NCBI GenBank assembly: GCA_002347815.1
Contig: DDXV01000084.1
Coordinates: 589 to 19,845, forward strand
Direction of reading: 5' to 3'
DNA from: Syntrophaceae bacterium UBA2251
GTDB lineage: Bacteria > Desulfobacterota > Syntrophia > Syntrophales > UBA2251
Length of the DNA: 19,257 bases
A program made the translations under genes and the position numbers. Shown here one piece after another: positions 1 to 8,194 of this stretch (position 1 is the stretch's first letter; every line of letters begins with the position of its first letter). The notes beneath the pieces were generated by a model that was given only the letters and a program-made list of their open reading frames with translations, was not told where the DNA came from and did no database searches.

Positions 1-408
1 ATCGTTCCCGGCGGCGGCGTGGCCTACCTGAGAACCCTGCCCGCCCTGGAAAGACTGAAGCTCGAAGGGGACGAGGCGGTTGGCGTCAACATCGTCAAGA
101 AATCCCTCGAGGAGCCCATGAAGATGATCGCGGCCAACGCCGGGATGGAAGGCTCCATCGTGGTGGAGAAGGTCAAGGAGAAGAAGGGCGCCTTCGGGTT
201 CAACGCCCGTTCCGACAAGTACGAGGACATGATCGCCGCGGGCGTCATCGATCCGACCAAGGTGACCCGGTTTGCCCTGCAGAACGCGGCCTCCGTCGCC
301 GGCCTGATGCTGACCACCCAGTGCATGATCGCCGACAAGCCGGAGAACAAGTCCTCCGCCATGCCGCCCATGCCTCCCGGAGGCGGGTACCCCGGCATGG
401 GGATGTAA
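1..408 (+). CDS. groL: Chaperonin GroEL (60 kDa), C-terminal part
   Basis: The frame is open from base 1 and gives the last 135 residues of GroEL. It starts in the VPGGGVAYLR segment, which lies about 75% of the way along a normal 545-550 residue GroEL. The equatorial-domain sequence that follows is typical, and the tail is the flexible Met/Pro/Gly-rich end (PPMPPGGGYPGMGM) that lines the folding cavity. GroEL forms the double heptameric ring that refolds proteins in the cytosol with ATP and GroES. The start and apical domain lie outside the window; groES is presumably upstream but not visible. An intrinsic terminator follows 31 nt after the stop, so this is the last gene of its transcript. 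The family assignment is secure; only the truncation by the window edge limits it. Confidence 0.97.
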   Translation: MVPGGGVAYLRTLPALERLKLEGDEAVGVNIVKKSLEEPMKMIAANAGMEGSIVVEKVKEKKGAFGFNARSDKYEDMIAAGVIDPTKVTRFALQNAASVAGLMLTTQCMIADKPENKSSAMPPMPPGGGYPGMGM

Positions 409-439
409 TGTTCCGGACCGTTCCATCGCCGTGAAAACG

Positions 440-474
440 GGCCCCCCGGCATGTCGCCGGGGGGCCTTTTCTTT
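440..474 (+). terminator. Intrinsic terminator after groEL
   Basis: A perfect 11-bp GC stem (arms 440-450 and 456-466) with a 5-nt loop is followed directly by TTTTCTTT. It sits 31 nt after the groEL stop and ends the chaperonin transcript before the next gene. Confidence 0.9.
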
Positions 475-485
475 GGTGTGTCCCC

Positions 486-514
486 TTGCATTATTTCCGC
501 CGGCGGGTTAGAGT
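486..514 (+). promoter_or_regulatory. Possible sigma-70 promoter for the holin-like gene and mutS
   Basis: TTGCAT (486-491) and TAGAGT (509-514) are separated by 17 nt. The match to consensus is only 3/6 and 4/6. The position between the groEL terminator and the next ribosome-binding site is where a promoter is needed. Assignment is by position and weak motif only. Confidence 0.3.
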
Positions 515-537
515 CCGCCAACGAAAGGAGCGAGACC

Positions 538-945
538 ATGAAGGGCATCCTGATCCGCTGGTTCATTCTGACGCTGGCCATCCTCCTGTCCGCCTATGTC
601 ATCGACGGGATCATCGTGACGGGCTTCTTTCCCGCGCTGCTCGCCGCGGCCGTCCTGGGGATTCTGAATGCATTTTTCCGGCCCATCCTGCTCATCCTGA
701 CCCTGCCCGTCAACATCCTGACCTTTGGCTTTTTCACGTTCGTCATCAACGCCCTGCTGCTCAAGATGGCCTCCGGCGTCATCACCGGTTTCGACATCCG
801 CGGCTTCTGGGCGGCCGTTCTGGGGGCCCTGGTCATCAGCGTCGTCAGCTGGCTTCTCAACAGCTTCGTCAGCGGCCAGGGGCGCGTCGGCCCGAGTGAA
901 GTCATCGATCTCAAACGCCGGGGTGACGGAGGACGCTGGGAATGA
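538..945 (+). CDS. Small membrane protein, phage holin family 4 / YvlD type
   Basis: This encodes a 135-residue, very hydrophobic protein with about four membrane segments (roughly residues 3-23, 30-48, 52-78 and 88-112) and a short charged C-terminal tail. The central stretch NAFFRPILLILTLPVNILT followed by FGFFTFVINALLL is characteristic of the Phage_holin_4_2/YvlD family (PF04020). That family is common in bacterial chromosomes and mostly not phage-borne; its cellular role is poorly defined. The start is set by AAAGGAG at 524-530, 7 nt before the ATG. An upstream in-frame extension would cross the groEL terminator and is not credible. The stop codon overlaps the mutS start as ATGA, so the two are probably translationally coupled. 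No phage genes are nearby, so a lysis role is unlikely. Confidence 0.85.
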   Translation: MKGILIRWFILTLAILLSAYVIDGIIVTGFFPALLAAAVLGILNAFFRPILLILTLPVNILTFGFFTFVINALLLKMASGVITGFDIRGFWAAVLGALVISVVSWLLNSFVSGQGRVGPSEVIDLKRRGDGGRWE

Positions 946-3572
946 CCGGGACCCCGGCAGCGCTGCCTCCGGCCATGCAGCAGTACGTGCAGACCAAGGC
1001 CCGCTACGAGGACTGCATCCTCCTGTTTCGCATGGGGGACTTCTATGAGATGTTCTTCGACGACGCCGTCACGGCCTCCCGGGTCCTCGATCTCACCCTG
1101 ACCTCCCGGAACAAGGGCAAGGAGGACAGCATCCCCCTGTGCGGTTTCCCGTACCACGCCGCCTCGACCTATATCGCGAAGCTCATCGCCCAGGGCTTCA
1201 AGGTCGCCATCTGCGAGCAGATGGAAGACCCCAAACTCGCCAAGGGCGTCGTCAAGCGCGAGGTCGTGCGGGTCGTCACCCCCGGCCTGGTGGTGGAGGC
1301 CGACAACCTCGAGGCGAAGGAGAACAATTTCCTCGCCGCCCTGGCGTTTGCCGGCGGGGCCTACGGGCTGGCCTTCCTCGACATTTCCACCGGCGAGTTC
1401 CGCCTGGCCGAATTCCGGGACCGGGACGCCTTCCTGGACGAAATCGGGTCCCTGTCCTTCCGGGAAATCCTTCTGGAGGAAACGTTTCCCGAGCGGGAAG
1501 GCCTGGGTGGAGGGCCGGAGAACGAAACGCGCCGCCGCATCGAGACCGTGGCCGCGGACTACTTCGCGCCTGACTCCGCCCGCGAGTTTCTTCGCGACCG
1601 CTTTTCCATCGAGGCGCTCCGGGACCTGAACGTCGAGTCTTTTCCCGCGGCGCTGGCCGCCGCCGGCGCCATCCTCCGCTATGCGGTCGAAACGCAGCAG
1701 GACCGCCTCGGGCACGTCAATGCGCTCCAGTGGTACGAATCCAGCCAGAATCTGATCCTCGACGACATCGCCCGGCGCAACCTGGAGCTGTTCTCCACCA
1801 TCACCGAGGGCCGGAAGGCGGGCTCCCTCTATCATGTCCTTGACGAAACCATGACCGCCATGGGCGGCCGGCGCCTGCGCTGGTGGCTGAGCTATCCCCT
1901 GCGTCAGCCGGAGCGGATCCGGGAACGGCTCGCCGCCGTCGCCGACGTCAAGGAACACCACCTGCTCCGCCAGAATCTCCGCCGGGCGCTGGGCCGGCAG
2001 CACGACCTGGAGCGGCTGGGCGGCCGCATCGCCATGGGGGTGGCCAACGCCCGGGACCTCGTGGCCCTGAAGCAGACCCTGCAGGCCTTGCCGGAGGTCA
2101 AGGGGCTCATGGCGGACCTGTCGGCGCCCCTGCTGGTCGCCATCCGGGAGGGGATCGACGAGATGTCGGATGTCCTGGCGCTGGCGGAATCCGCCATCGC
2201 CGACGATCCCCCTCTGAGCCTCCGGGACGGGGGGCTGATCCGGGAGGGATTCGACGCGGAGTTGGACCGGCTCGCAACCATCGGCCGCGACGGACGAAAA
2301 TGGATCGCCGCCCTGGAGGAGCGGGAGCGCCGCCGCACGGGAATCGGCACCCTCAAGGTCGCTTACAACACCGTTTTCGGGTACTATATCGAGATCACCA
2401 AGGCCAACGCCGACCACGTCCCGAACGACTACATCCGCAAACAGACCCTGGTCAACGCCGAACGCTACATCAACCAGGAACTCAAGGAGTACGAATACAC
2501 GGTCCTCAACGCCGACGACGCCCGGCGCCAGCGGGAATACGACCTGTTCGTCGACGTCCGGGAACGGATGGCGGGCGAGATCCGGCGGATGCAGAAAACG
2601 GCGGGGCTGCTGGCCGATCTGGACGTCCTGGCGGCGCTCGCCGAGGTCGCGGAGCGGTACGGTTACACCTGTCCCGTCGTGGACGACGAGGACGTGATCG
2701 AGATCCGGGACGGGCGGCACCCGGTCGTGGAACGGATGCCGCTGCCCGAGGGGTTCGTCCCCAACGACGTCCTGCTCGACCTGGACCGGAACCGCCTGCT
2801 CGTCATCACGGGGCCCAACATGGCCGGGAAATCCACCTACATCCGCCAGGTGGCCCTGATCGTCCTGATGGCCCAGATGGGCAGCTTCGTCCCCGCCGCG
2901 TCGGCCCGGATCGGCTGCGCGGACCGGATCTTCACCCGGGTGGGGGCGGCGGACAGCCTCGCCCGCGGGCAGAGCACCTTCATGGTCGAGATGACGGAAG
3001 TGGCGAACATCCTTTTGCACGCGACGTCCCGCAGCCTGGTGATCCTCGACGAGGTGGGACGCGGGACGAGCACCTTCGACGGGCTCAGCATCGCCTGGGC
3101 GGTGGCGGAGCGCCTCCACGACGCGGCCCCCCGGGGCGTCCGTTCGCTGTTCGCCACCCATTACCACCAGCTGACGGAGCTGGCGACCACCAAGACCGGC
3201 GTCGCCAACTACAACATCGCCGTCAAGGAATGGGGGAACCGGATCATCTTTCTGAGGAAGATCAAGGAGGGCGGGACGAACCGCAGCTACGGCATCCAGG
3301 TGGCGCGGATCGCCGGCGTTCCCGAGGAGGTGATCAGCCGGGCGAAGGAAATCCTCGACAATCTGGAGAAGGGGGAGCTGGACCCGACGGGAAAGCCGAA
3401 GCTGGCGCGCGGCCGGCGGCCGGTGGAGCGGAACCCCAATCAATTGGGTCTGTTCATGGGAGAGGAGGAGCGGGTGCTCGAGGAGCTCCGCGACGCCGAC
3501 ATTCCGAACCTGACGCCGGTGGAGGCCTTGAACCGCCTGAGTGAATGGAAGAAGCGGCTGGAGAAAGGCTGA
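942..3572 (+). CDS. mutS: DNA mismatch repair protein MutS
   Basis: The product is 876 residues, a normal length for MutS1. It recognises mispaired bases and small loops and, with MutL, starts mismatch repair. The N-terminal mismatch-reading motif is present as GDFYEMF (residues 32-38; the intercalating Phe is F34 and its Glu partner E36). The C-terminal ABC-type ATPase has the MutS Walker A GPNMAGKST (624-632) and Walker B LVILDE (699-704), followed by GRGTSTFDG. The C-terminus contains the usual QLGLF and LTPVEALN segments before a basic end. The ATG overlaps the upstream stop (ATGA), with GGAGG at 928-932 giving 9 nt spacing. mutL is not in the window. The gene ends facing the convergent ATPase gene 39 bp away. 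Confidence 0.98.
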   Translation: MTGTPAALPPAMQQYVQTKARYEDCILLFRMGDFYEMFFDDAVTASRVLDLTLTSRNKGKEDSIPLCGFPYHAASTYIAKLIAQGFKVAICEQMEDPKLAKGVVKREVVRVVTPGLVVEADNLEAKENNFLAALAFAGGAYGLAFLDISTGEFRLAEFRDRDAFLDEIGSLSFREILLEETFPEREGLGGGPENETRRRIETVAADYFAPDSAREFLRDRFSIEALRDLNVESFPAALAAAGAILRYAVETQQDRLGHVNALQWYESSQNLILDDIARRNLELFSTITEGRKAGSLYHVLDETMTAMGGRRLRWWLSYPLRQPERIRERLAAVADVKEHHLLRQNLRRALGRQHDLERLGGRIAMGVANARDLVALKQTLQALPEVKGLMADLSAPLLVAIREGIDEMSDVLALAESAIADDPPLSLRDGGLIREGFDAELDRLATIGRDGRKWIAALEERERRRTGIGTLKVAYNTVFGYYIEITKANADHVPNDYIRKQTLVNAERYINQELKEYEYTVLNADDARRQREYDLFVDVRERMAGEIRRMQKTAGLLADLDVLAALAEVAERYGYTCPVVDDEDVIEIRDGRHPVVERMPLPEGFVPNDVLLDLDRNRLLVITGPNMAGKSTYIRQVALIVLMAQMGSFVPAASARIGCADRIFTRVGAADSLARGQSTFMVEMTEVANILLHATSRSLVILDEVGRGTSTFDGLSIAWAVAERLHDAAPRGVRSLFATHYHQLTELATTKTGVANYNIAVKEWGNRIIFLRKIKEGGTNRSYGIQVARIAGVPEEVISRAKEILDNLEKGELDPTGKPKLARGRRPVERNPNQLGLFMGEEERVLEELRDADIPNLTPVEALNRLSEWKKRLEKG

Positions 3573-3605
3573 AGGGGAACGGGATTCCGCCCCGGGCCTT
3601 TCTCC
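3560..3605. terminator. Inverted repeat at the mutS / ATPase convergent junction
   Basis: Ten-base perfect arms (3560-3569 and 3596-3605) enclose a second GGGG/CCCC pairing. The left arm overlaps the last codons of mutS. There is no clear T-run on either side, so this is a candidate bidirectional terminator from structure and position only. Confidence 0.4.
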
Positions 3606-3611
3606 CTTTGC

Positions 3612-5906
3612 CTATTTGATACACACCCTCCGGACCTGCTTGAAGTCCGTGAATCCCTGGATGGATTTCTGGATGCCGTCCTGCAGCAGGGTCGTCATGC
3701 CCTCGGTCATCGCCACGGCCCGCATCTCTTCGATGGTCGCGTGTTTCTGAATGAGTTTTTTGATGTCGTCCGTGCCGGCCAGGAGTTCATGGATGCCCAT
3801 CCGCCCCTTGTACCCCGTCTTGTCGCATGCGTCGCAGCCCTTGGGTTGGTAGAGCACCAAGTCGTCCGTGTAGGGGACGTTGAGCTTCGTGAAGGCCTCC
3901 GGACCGTAGCTCTCCACGATCTCTTCGTATTCCCGCGGCGTCGGGTGGTAGGCCTCCTTGCACTTCTTGCACAGGGTCCGGACGAGACGCTGGGCCAGGA
4001 TGCCCAGGAGGGCGTCGGCGAAGTTCAGGGGGTCGATGCCCATGTCGAGCAGACGGGTGATCGTTTCCGGGGCGCTGTTCGTGTGCAGGGTGCTGAAAAC
4101 GAGATGGCCGGTGAGCGACGCCTCGACGCCCGTTTTCGCCGTTTCGAAATCGCGCATTTCCCCGACCATGATCACGTCCGGGTCGGCCCGGAGAAAGGCG
4201 CGCATGGCGGCGGCGAAGTCGAAGCCGATCTTCGGCTGGACCTGGACCTGGCGCAGTCCGTACTGGGTGATTTCGACGGGGTCCTCGGCGGTCCAGATCT
4301 TCCGGTCCGGGGTGTTGATCTGATGCAGGGCGGCGTGGAGGGTCGTCGTCTTGCCGGAGCCGGTCGGCCCGACGACGAGGACCATGCCGTAGGGCTTTTC
4401 CAGAATCTTCAGAAGCTCGTTGAAGTTGCGGGGCAGCATCCCCATCGCTTCCAGCGGCAGGGTTTCCCCCTTGGCCAGGATGCGCATGACCACGTCTTCC
4501 ACGCCCCCCTGGGTCGGGATGGTGGCCACGCGCAGTTCGATTTCGTCGCCCCCCGTGCGCTTGAACTTGATCTTTCCGTCCTGGGGCAGACGTTTGACGG
4601 TGATGTCCAGGTTGGACATGATCTTGATCCGGGAGATGATCGCGGACCGGTAACTGTAGGGCAGCGTCTGGTAGAGGGCGCAATCGCCGTCGACCCGGTA
4701 GCGGATCTCGACGTTCTTGCGGCCGACGTTCGGCTCGATGTGAATGTCGGAGCAGCGGCGGATGTAGGCGTCGTTGATAATCTTGTTCACCAGCTGCATG
4801 ATGACGCTGTCCGACTCGGTGACGACGTCGCCGCCGTCATCTTCCTCGTCCGGCGCCTCGTCCGCCTCCAGCTTTCCCAGAAGATCCGAGATGGACGATT
4901 CGTCCTCGGGGGTCTGGAAGAAGTAGTTGATGAACTTGACGATGTCCTCGGAAAGGGCGACGTCGTACTTGACCGCCTTGGTCCGCAGGAGGTTTTCGAT
5001 CATGTCCCGCTTCAGGATGTTGTTCGGGTCGTCCACGATGACCTGGATGTTGCCGTCCACCTTGCTGATGGGGACCCAGAGCTCACGCCGGAGATAGTCC
5101 CGCTTCAGGTTCTTCAGGAGATCTCCGGGGATGGGGATCTTGTCGCTGAACTGGATGAACTTGCAGCGGAAGAACTCCTCAAAGGATTTTCCCAGATCTT
5201 CCTTGGAGATCTTGTACTTCCTCATCAGGAAGGTCTCCATGGTCTCCTTCTGCTCGCGCGATTCCTCCCACGCGTTTTCGAGCTCCTCCTCCTTCAGCAG
5301 GTCCCGGCTGATCAGGTAGTCGAAGCGGGTTTTCCGCCGCCGGGCGAACCGCTCCTGGTTGTAGAAGGCGACCCCCAGGACCGCCGCAATCTCCTGGAGA
5401 AAGTCCGTTTCCTCGACGGAAAAGGGGCCTCCCCCCTTTTTGTTCAGGATCTGGACGACGCCCATCAGGGTCTGGTTGTGAAAGATCGGGGCGGCCAGGA
5501 TCTGCTTCGTCCGGAATCCGGATTTCTTGTCCCAGCTCACATCGAACGACAGGTCCTTGTCGATCTGCTTGAGCGCCGCGACGTCGTAGGCGTCGGCGAT
5601 ATTGACCACGCGGCCGTTGTTGGCCACGAAGCCCGCAATGCTCCGGTTGTTGATCGGGACGCGGATTTCCCGCACGGCCGATCCCACGAGAAACATGGAA
5701 TAGATCTCGTTCTTGGGACGATCCACGACATAGATCGTGATGGAGTGGGCGTCGAACAGGGTGAGAATCCCGTCCTTCAGATCGACCAGGATCTGCTTCG
5801 TGTTCTGCGCCGCATGGATGCGGTTGGTGATGTCCTGCAACGCCTTGCGGATCTGAAGCTTTTCTTCCAGTGCGCTGATCTGCTGATTTTTGGGGCTGGC
5901 GTCCAT
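3612..5906 (-). CDS. GAF-domain GspE/PilB-family assembly ATPase
   Basis: The protein is 764 residues. Order of parts: a GAF sensor-like domain (about 14-185), an MshEN/T2SSE N-terminal-type region (about 200-340), an acidic linker near 345-365, then the type II/IV secretion ATPase. Visible motifs are Walker A GPTGSGKTTTL (513-523), Walker B DVIMVGEMRD (from 577), the LTGHLVFSTLHTN histidine segment (599-610) and the four-cysteine zinc motif C646/C649 with C691/C694 that marks GspE and PilB rather than PilT. Such hexameric ATPases power pilin or pseudopilin assembly at the inner membrane. No platform protein, pilin or prepilin peptidase gene is adjacent, so pilus versus secretion cannot be decided. 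The GAF domain suggests ligand or regulatory input. The start is ATG with a weak GGAG about 11 nt upstream. Confidence 0.93.
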   Translation of the reverse strand: MDASPKNQQISALEEKLQIRKALQDITNRIHAAQNTKQILVDLKDGILTLFDAHSITIYVVDRPKNEIYSMFLVGSAVREIRVPINNRSIAGFVANNGRVVNIADAYDVAALKQIDKDLSFDVSWDKKSGFRTKQILAAPIFHNQTLMGVVQILNKKGGGPFSVEETDFLQEIAAVLGVAFYNQERFARRRKTRFDYLISRDLLKEEELENAWEESREQKETMETFLMRKYKISKEDLGKSFEEFFRCKFIQFSDKIPIPGDLLKNLKRDYLRRELWVPISKVDGNIQVIVDDPNNILKRDMIENLLRTKAVKYDVALSEDIVKFINYFFQTPEDESSISDLLGKLEADEAPDEEDDGGDVVTESDSVIMQLVNKIINDAYIRRCSDIHIEPNVGRKNVEIRYRVDGDCALYQTLPYSYRSAIISRIKIMSNLDITVKRLPQDGKIKFKRTGGDEIELRVATIPTQGGVEDVVMRILAKGETLPLEAMGMLPRNFNELLKILEKPYGMVLVVGPTGSGKTTTLHAALHQINTPDRKIWTAEDPVEITQYGLRQVQVQPKIGFDFAAAMRAFLRADPDVIMVGEMRDFETAKTGVEASLTGHLVFSTLHTNSAPETITRLLDMGIDPLNFADALLGILAQRLVRTLCKKCKEAYHPTPREYEEIVESYGPEAFTKLNVPYTDDLVLYQPKGCDACDKTGYKGRMGIHELLAGTDDIKKLIQKHATIEEMRAVAMTEGMTTLLQDGIQKSIQGFTDFKQVRRVCIK

Positions 5907-5997
5907 AAATCTTCACGCTCCAAGAAGCGGATCCGTCCGGTTTCCTGAAAGGGATCGCGACCGCGGGGTTTTTCCCACCGGGGCACAGGCTAATTCA

Positions 5998-6017
5998 GAT
6001 TGAAAAATAATTCAATC
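5998..6017. promoter_or_regulatory. AT-rich inverted repeat upstream of the ATPase gene
   Basis: Perfect 7-bp arms GATTGAA / TTCAATC around a 6-nt AT loop lie about 90 nt upstream of the ATPase start, in the 187-bp gap after glyS. On the minus strand TTGAAT could serve as a -35, but the 17-nt-spaced -10 (TAGCCT) is poor. It could be an operator; no regulator can be named. Confidence 0.3.
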
Positions 6018-6093
6018 AAAACTTGCACCTGTTCCCGGCGTGCCGATGTCGCACCCCGAAATGCGTGCGTGCGCCCGGTCAAACCCCCGCCTT

Positions 6094-8166
6094 TTACACG
6101 CCCGTGACGATCTTGGCGAAATCCGCGACCCGGTGAAACAGGGCGGAAATCTCCGCCAGGAGCGCCAGGCGGTTGTTGCGGATCGCCTCCTCCTTGGCCA
6201 TGACGAGCACGGTTTCGAAAAAGGCATCCACGGGCTGCCGGATTCCGGCCATTTCCACCAGGGCGGCCGGGTAATCCTCCGCGTCCAGATGGGTGAGGGC
6301 GCGCGTCCGGATCTCCCGGAAGGACCGGTAGAGGGTCCGCTCCTCCGCCGTTTCCAGCAGATCCTCGCGGACCGAACCGCCCGGAAAGTCCTTGAGGATG
6401 TTCCCGACCCGCTTGAAGGCGATCGCCAGAGGCTCGAAGTTCTCGTGGGCCTTGAAAGCCTCCATGGCCTCGATCTTCGCCACCGTGCGGACGAGGTCGG
6501 AGAAGCCCGTGGCCAGAACGGCGTCGACCACGTCGTAGGGGCGCCCCTGGGCGATGAGCTGGTTCTCCAGGCGGCCCCGGAAAAAGTCCAGAATATCGGC
6601 GCGGGTTTCTCCCGCCGGCCGTTTCGCTTTTTCCTCCAGCAGGCCCAGGCTGCGATCGACGAGCTCGTCGAGGCGGATCGGATACCGCTTGGCGAGGAGG
6701 ATGTTGATGATGCCCAGGGCCTGACGCCGCAGCGCGTAGGGATCGGCCGTTCCGGTCGGGATCAGCTTGACGGCGAAGAATCCGGCGATCGTGTCCATCT
6801 TGTCGGCGATGCTGACGATCGCCCCCGCGTCGGTGACGGGGAGGGCCCCGCCCGCCTGCGTGGGAAGGTAGTGCTCGTAGATGGCCCGGGCAACGGTGGG
6901 GTCCTCCCCGGCGAGCAGCGCGTATTCCCGCCCCATGACCCCCTGGAGTTCGGAGAACTCCCCCACCATCTGAGTGTCCAGATCGGCCTTCGCCAGCAGC
7001 GCCGCGCGCTCGACGGTTTCCTTCAGGGCCGGATCGATGCGGTCCGCCAGGGCGAGGGCGAGGGCCTTGAAGCGCATGACCTTCTCAAAGGACGTGCCCA
7101 GTTGGGTGTGGTAAACGACCTGTTTCAGGCCCTCGACGCGCTCCGTCAGGGGGACCTTCTGGTCCTCGGTGAAGAAGAAGTGGGCGTCCGAGAGGCGCGC
7201 CCGGATGACCTTTTCGTTGCCCCGGGCGACGACCGATGGGTCCCGGGCCAGCGTGTTGTTGACGGTGAGGAAATGGGGGAGGAGCCGTCCCTCCGCGTCG
7301 ACGACCGGAAAGTATTTCTGATGGGAGATCATGGACGTCACGAGGACCTCCTGGGGAAGTCTCAGGTAGTCCCGGTCGAAACTGCCGCACACGACCGTCG
7401 GATACTCGGTCAGAAAGACCACCTGCTCCAGGAGCGCCTCATCCTCCAGCGCGCGTCCGGACACCTGGGCGGCCGCCCTGCGGGTTTCCTGACGGATGAC
7501 GGCCTTCCGTTCCGCGGGGTCGACGATCACGCACCGCTCCTTCGTCCGGGCGAGGTAATCGGCGAAATCTTGAACGGCGAACGCTTCGGGGCTCATGAAG
7601 CGATGGCCCTGCGTCAGGTTGCCGCTCCGGACGTTTCCGAGCGTGAAGGGGACGACGCGGCCGCCGTAGAGGGCGAGCAGCCAGCGGATCGGACGGGCGA
7701 AACGGATGTCCAGATCGGACCAGCGCATGGATTTCTTGAAGGGGAGTCCCAGGATAAGGCGGGGAAGGATCTCCGGCAGGAGGGCTTCCGTCGGCTCGCC
7801 GGCGATGGTCTTGCGCACGCACAGATACTCCCCCTTCTCGGTGACGACCGTGCCCACGTCTCCCAGTTCCACCCCCTGGCCCCGGGCGAACCCGAGGGCG
7901 GCCTTGGTCGGCTGGCCCTGTGCGTCGAAGGCGGCCTTCCTGGCCGGTCCCATCTTTTCGACCTCGAGATCCTCCTGCCGCTCGGCCAGATCGCCAACGA
8001 CCAGGCAGAGGCGGCGGGGCGTCGCCAGCGACCGGATCGCGCCGTGGGCGAGCCGGCAGGCCGCGAATTCCCTGCGGCCCATCTCTTCGAGGTCCTGCAT
8101 CGCCTTCGGAAGAAACGCCGCGGGGATTTCTTCCGTTCCTATTTCCAGTAAGAGTTCCTTACCCAT
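6094..8166 (-). CDS. glyS: Glycyl-tRNA synthetase beta subunit
   Basis: The 690-residue product has the diagnostic GlyS N-terminus MGKELLLEIGTEEIPAAF, the usual full length, and an alpha-helical C-terminal tRNA-binding (DALR-like) region ending in FHRVADFAKIV. The beta subunit supplies tRNA-Gly recognition in the bacterial alpha2-beta2 enzyme; catalysis resides in GlyQ. It starts at ATG with GGGAG about 8 nt upstream and lies 28 nt after the glyQ stop, so the two subunits are made from one transcript. The alpha2-beta2 form fits a proteobacterial-type lineage. No frameshift or missing segment is apparent. No clear terminator follows in the 187-bp gap. Confidence 0.97.
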   Translation of the reverse strand: MGKELLLEIGTEEIPAAFLPKAMQDLEEMGRREFAACRLAHGAIRSLATPRRLCLVVGDLAERQEDLEVEKMGPARKAAFDAQGQPTKAALGFARGQGVELGDVGTVVTEKGEYLCVRKTIAGEPTEALLPEILPRLILGLPFKKSMRWSDLDIRFARPIRWLLALYGGRVVPFTLGNVRSGNLTQGHRFMSPEAFAVQDFADYLARTKERCVIVDPAERKAVIRQETRRAAAQVSGRALEDEALLEQVVFLTEYPTVVCGSFDRDYLRLPQEVLVTSMISHQKYFPVVDAEGRLLPHFLTVNNTLARDPSVVARGNEKVIRARLSDAHFFFTEDQKVPLTERVEGLKQVVYHTQLGTSFEKVMRFKALALALADRIDPALKETVERAALLAKADLDTQMVGEFSELQGVMGREYALLAGEDPTVARAIYEHYLPTQAGGALPVTDAGAIVSIADKMDTIAGFFAVKLIPTGTADPYALRRQALGIINILLAKRYPIRLDELVDRSLGLLEEKAKRPAGETRADILDFFRGRLENQLIAQGRPYDVVDAVLATGFSDLVRTVAKIEAMEAFKAHENFEPLAIAFKRVGNILKDFPGGSVREDLLETAEERTLYRSFREIRTRALTHLDAEDYPAALVEMAGIRQPVDAFFETVLVMAKEEAIRNNRLALLAEISALFHRVADFAKIVTGV

Positions 8167-8194
8167 GAATCGATCTCCCGATGATGTCCAGGGG

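Noticed and set aside
538..945. Holin-family gene as a sign of a prophage
   Set aside because: No other phage gene is present, and this family is a widespread chromosomal membrane protein.
594..3443. A 949-codon open frame antisense to mutS and the holin-like gene
   Set aside because: Its composition (very rich in Arg, Gly, Asp, His) is that of a GC-rich shadow frame, and the plus strand carries clear MutS motifs.
3741..5948. A 735-codon plus-strand frame opposite the GAF-ATPase gene
   Set aside because: Shadow of the ATPase gene; it has no recognisable domain and no ribosome-binding site.
6020..6060. Possible sigma-54 promoter upstream of the GAF-ATPase (GGCAC and TGCA-like elements on the minus strand)
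   Set aside because: The GG and GC elements are not 10 nt apart as required.
6040..8151. A 703-codon plus-strand frame opposite glyS
   Set aside because: Low-complexity shadow translation; the minus strand encodes full-length GlyS.
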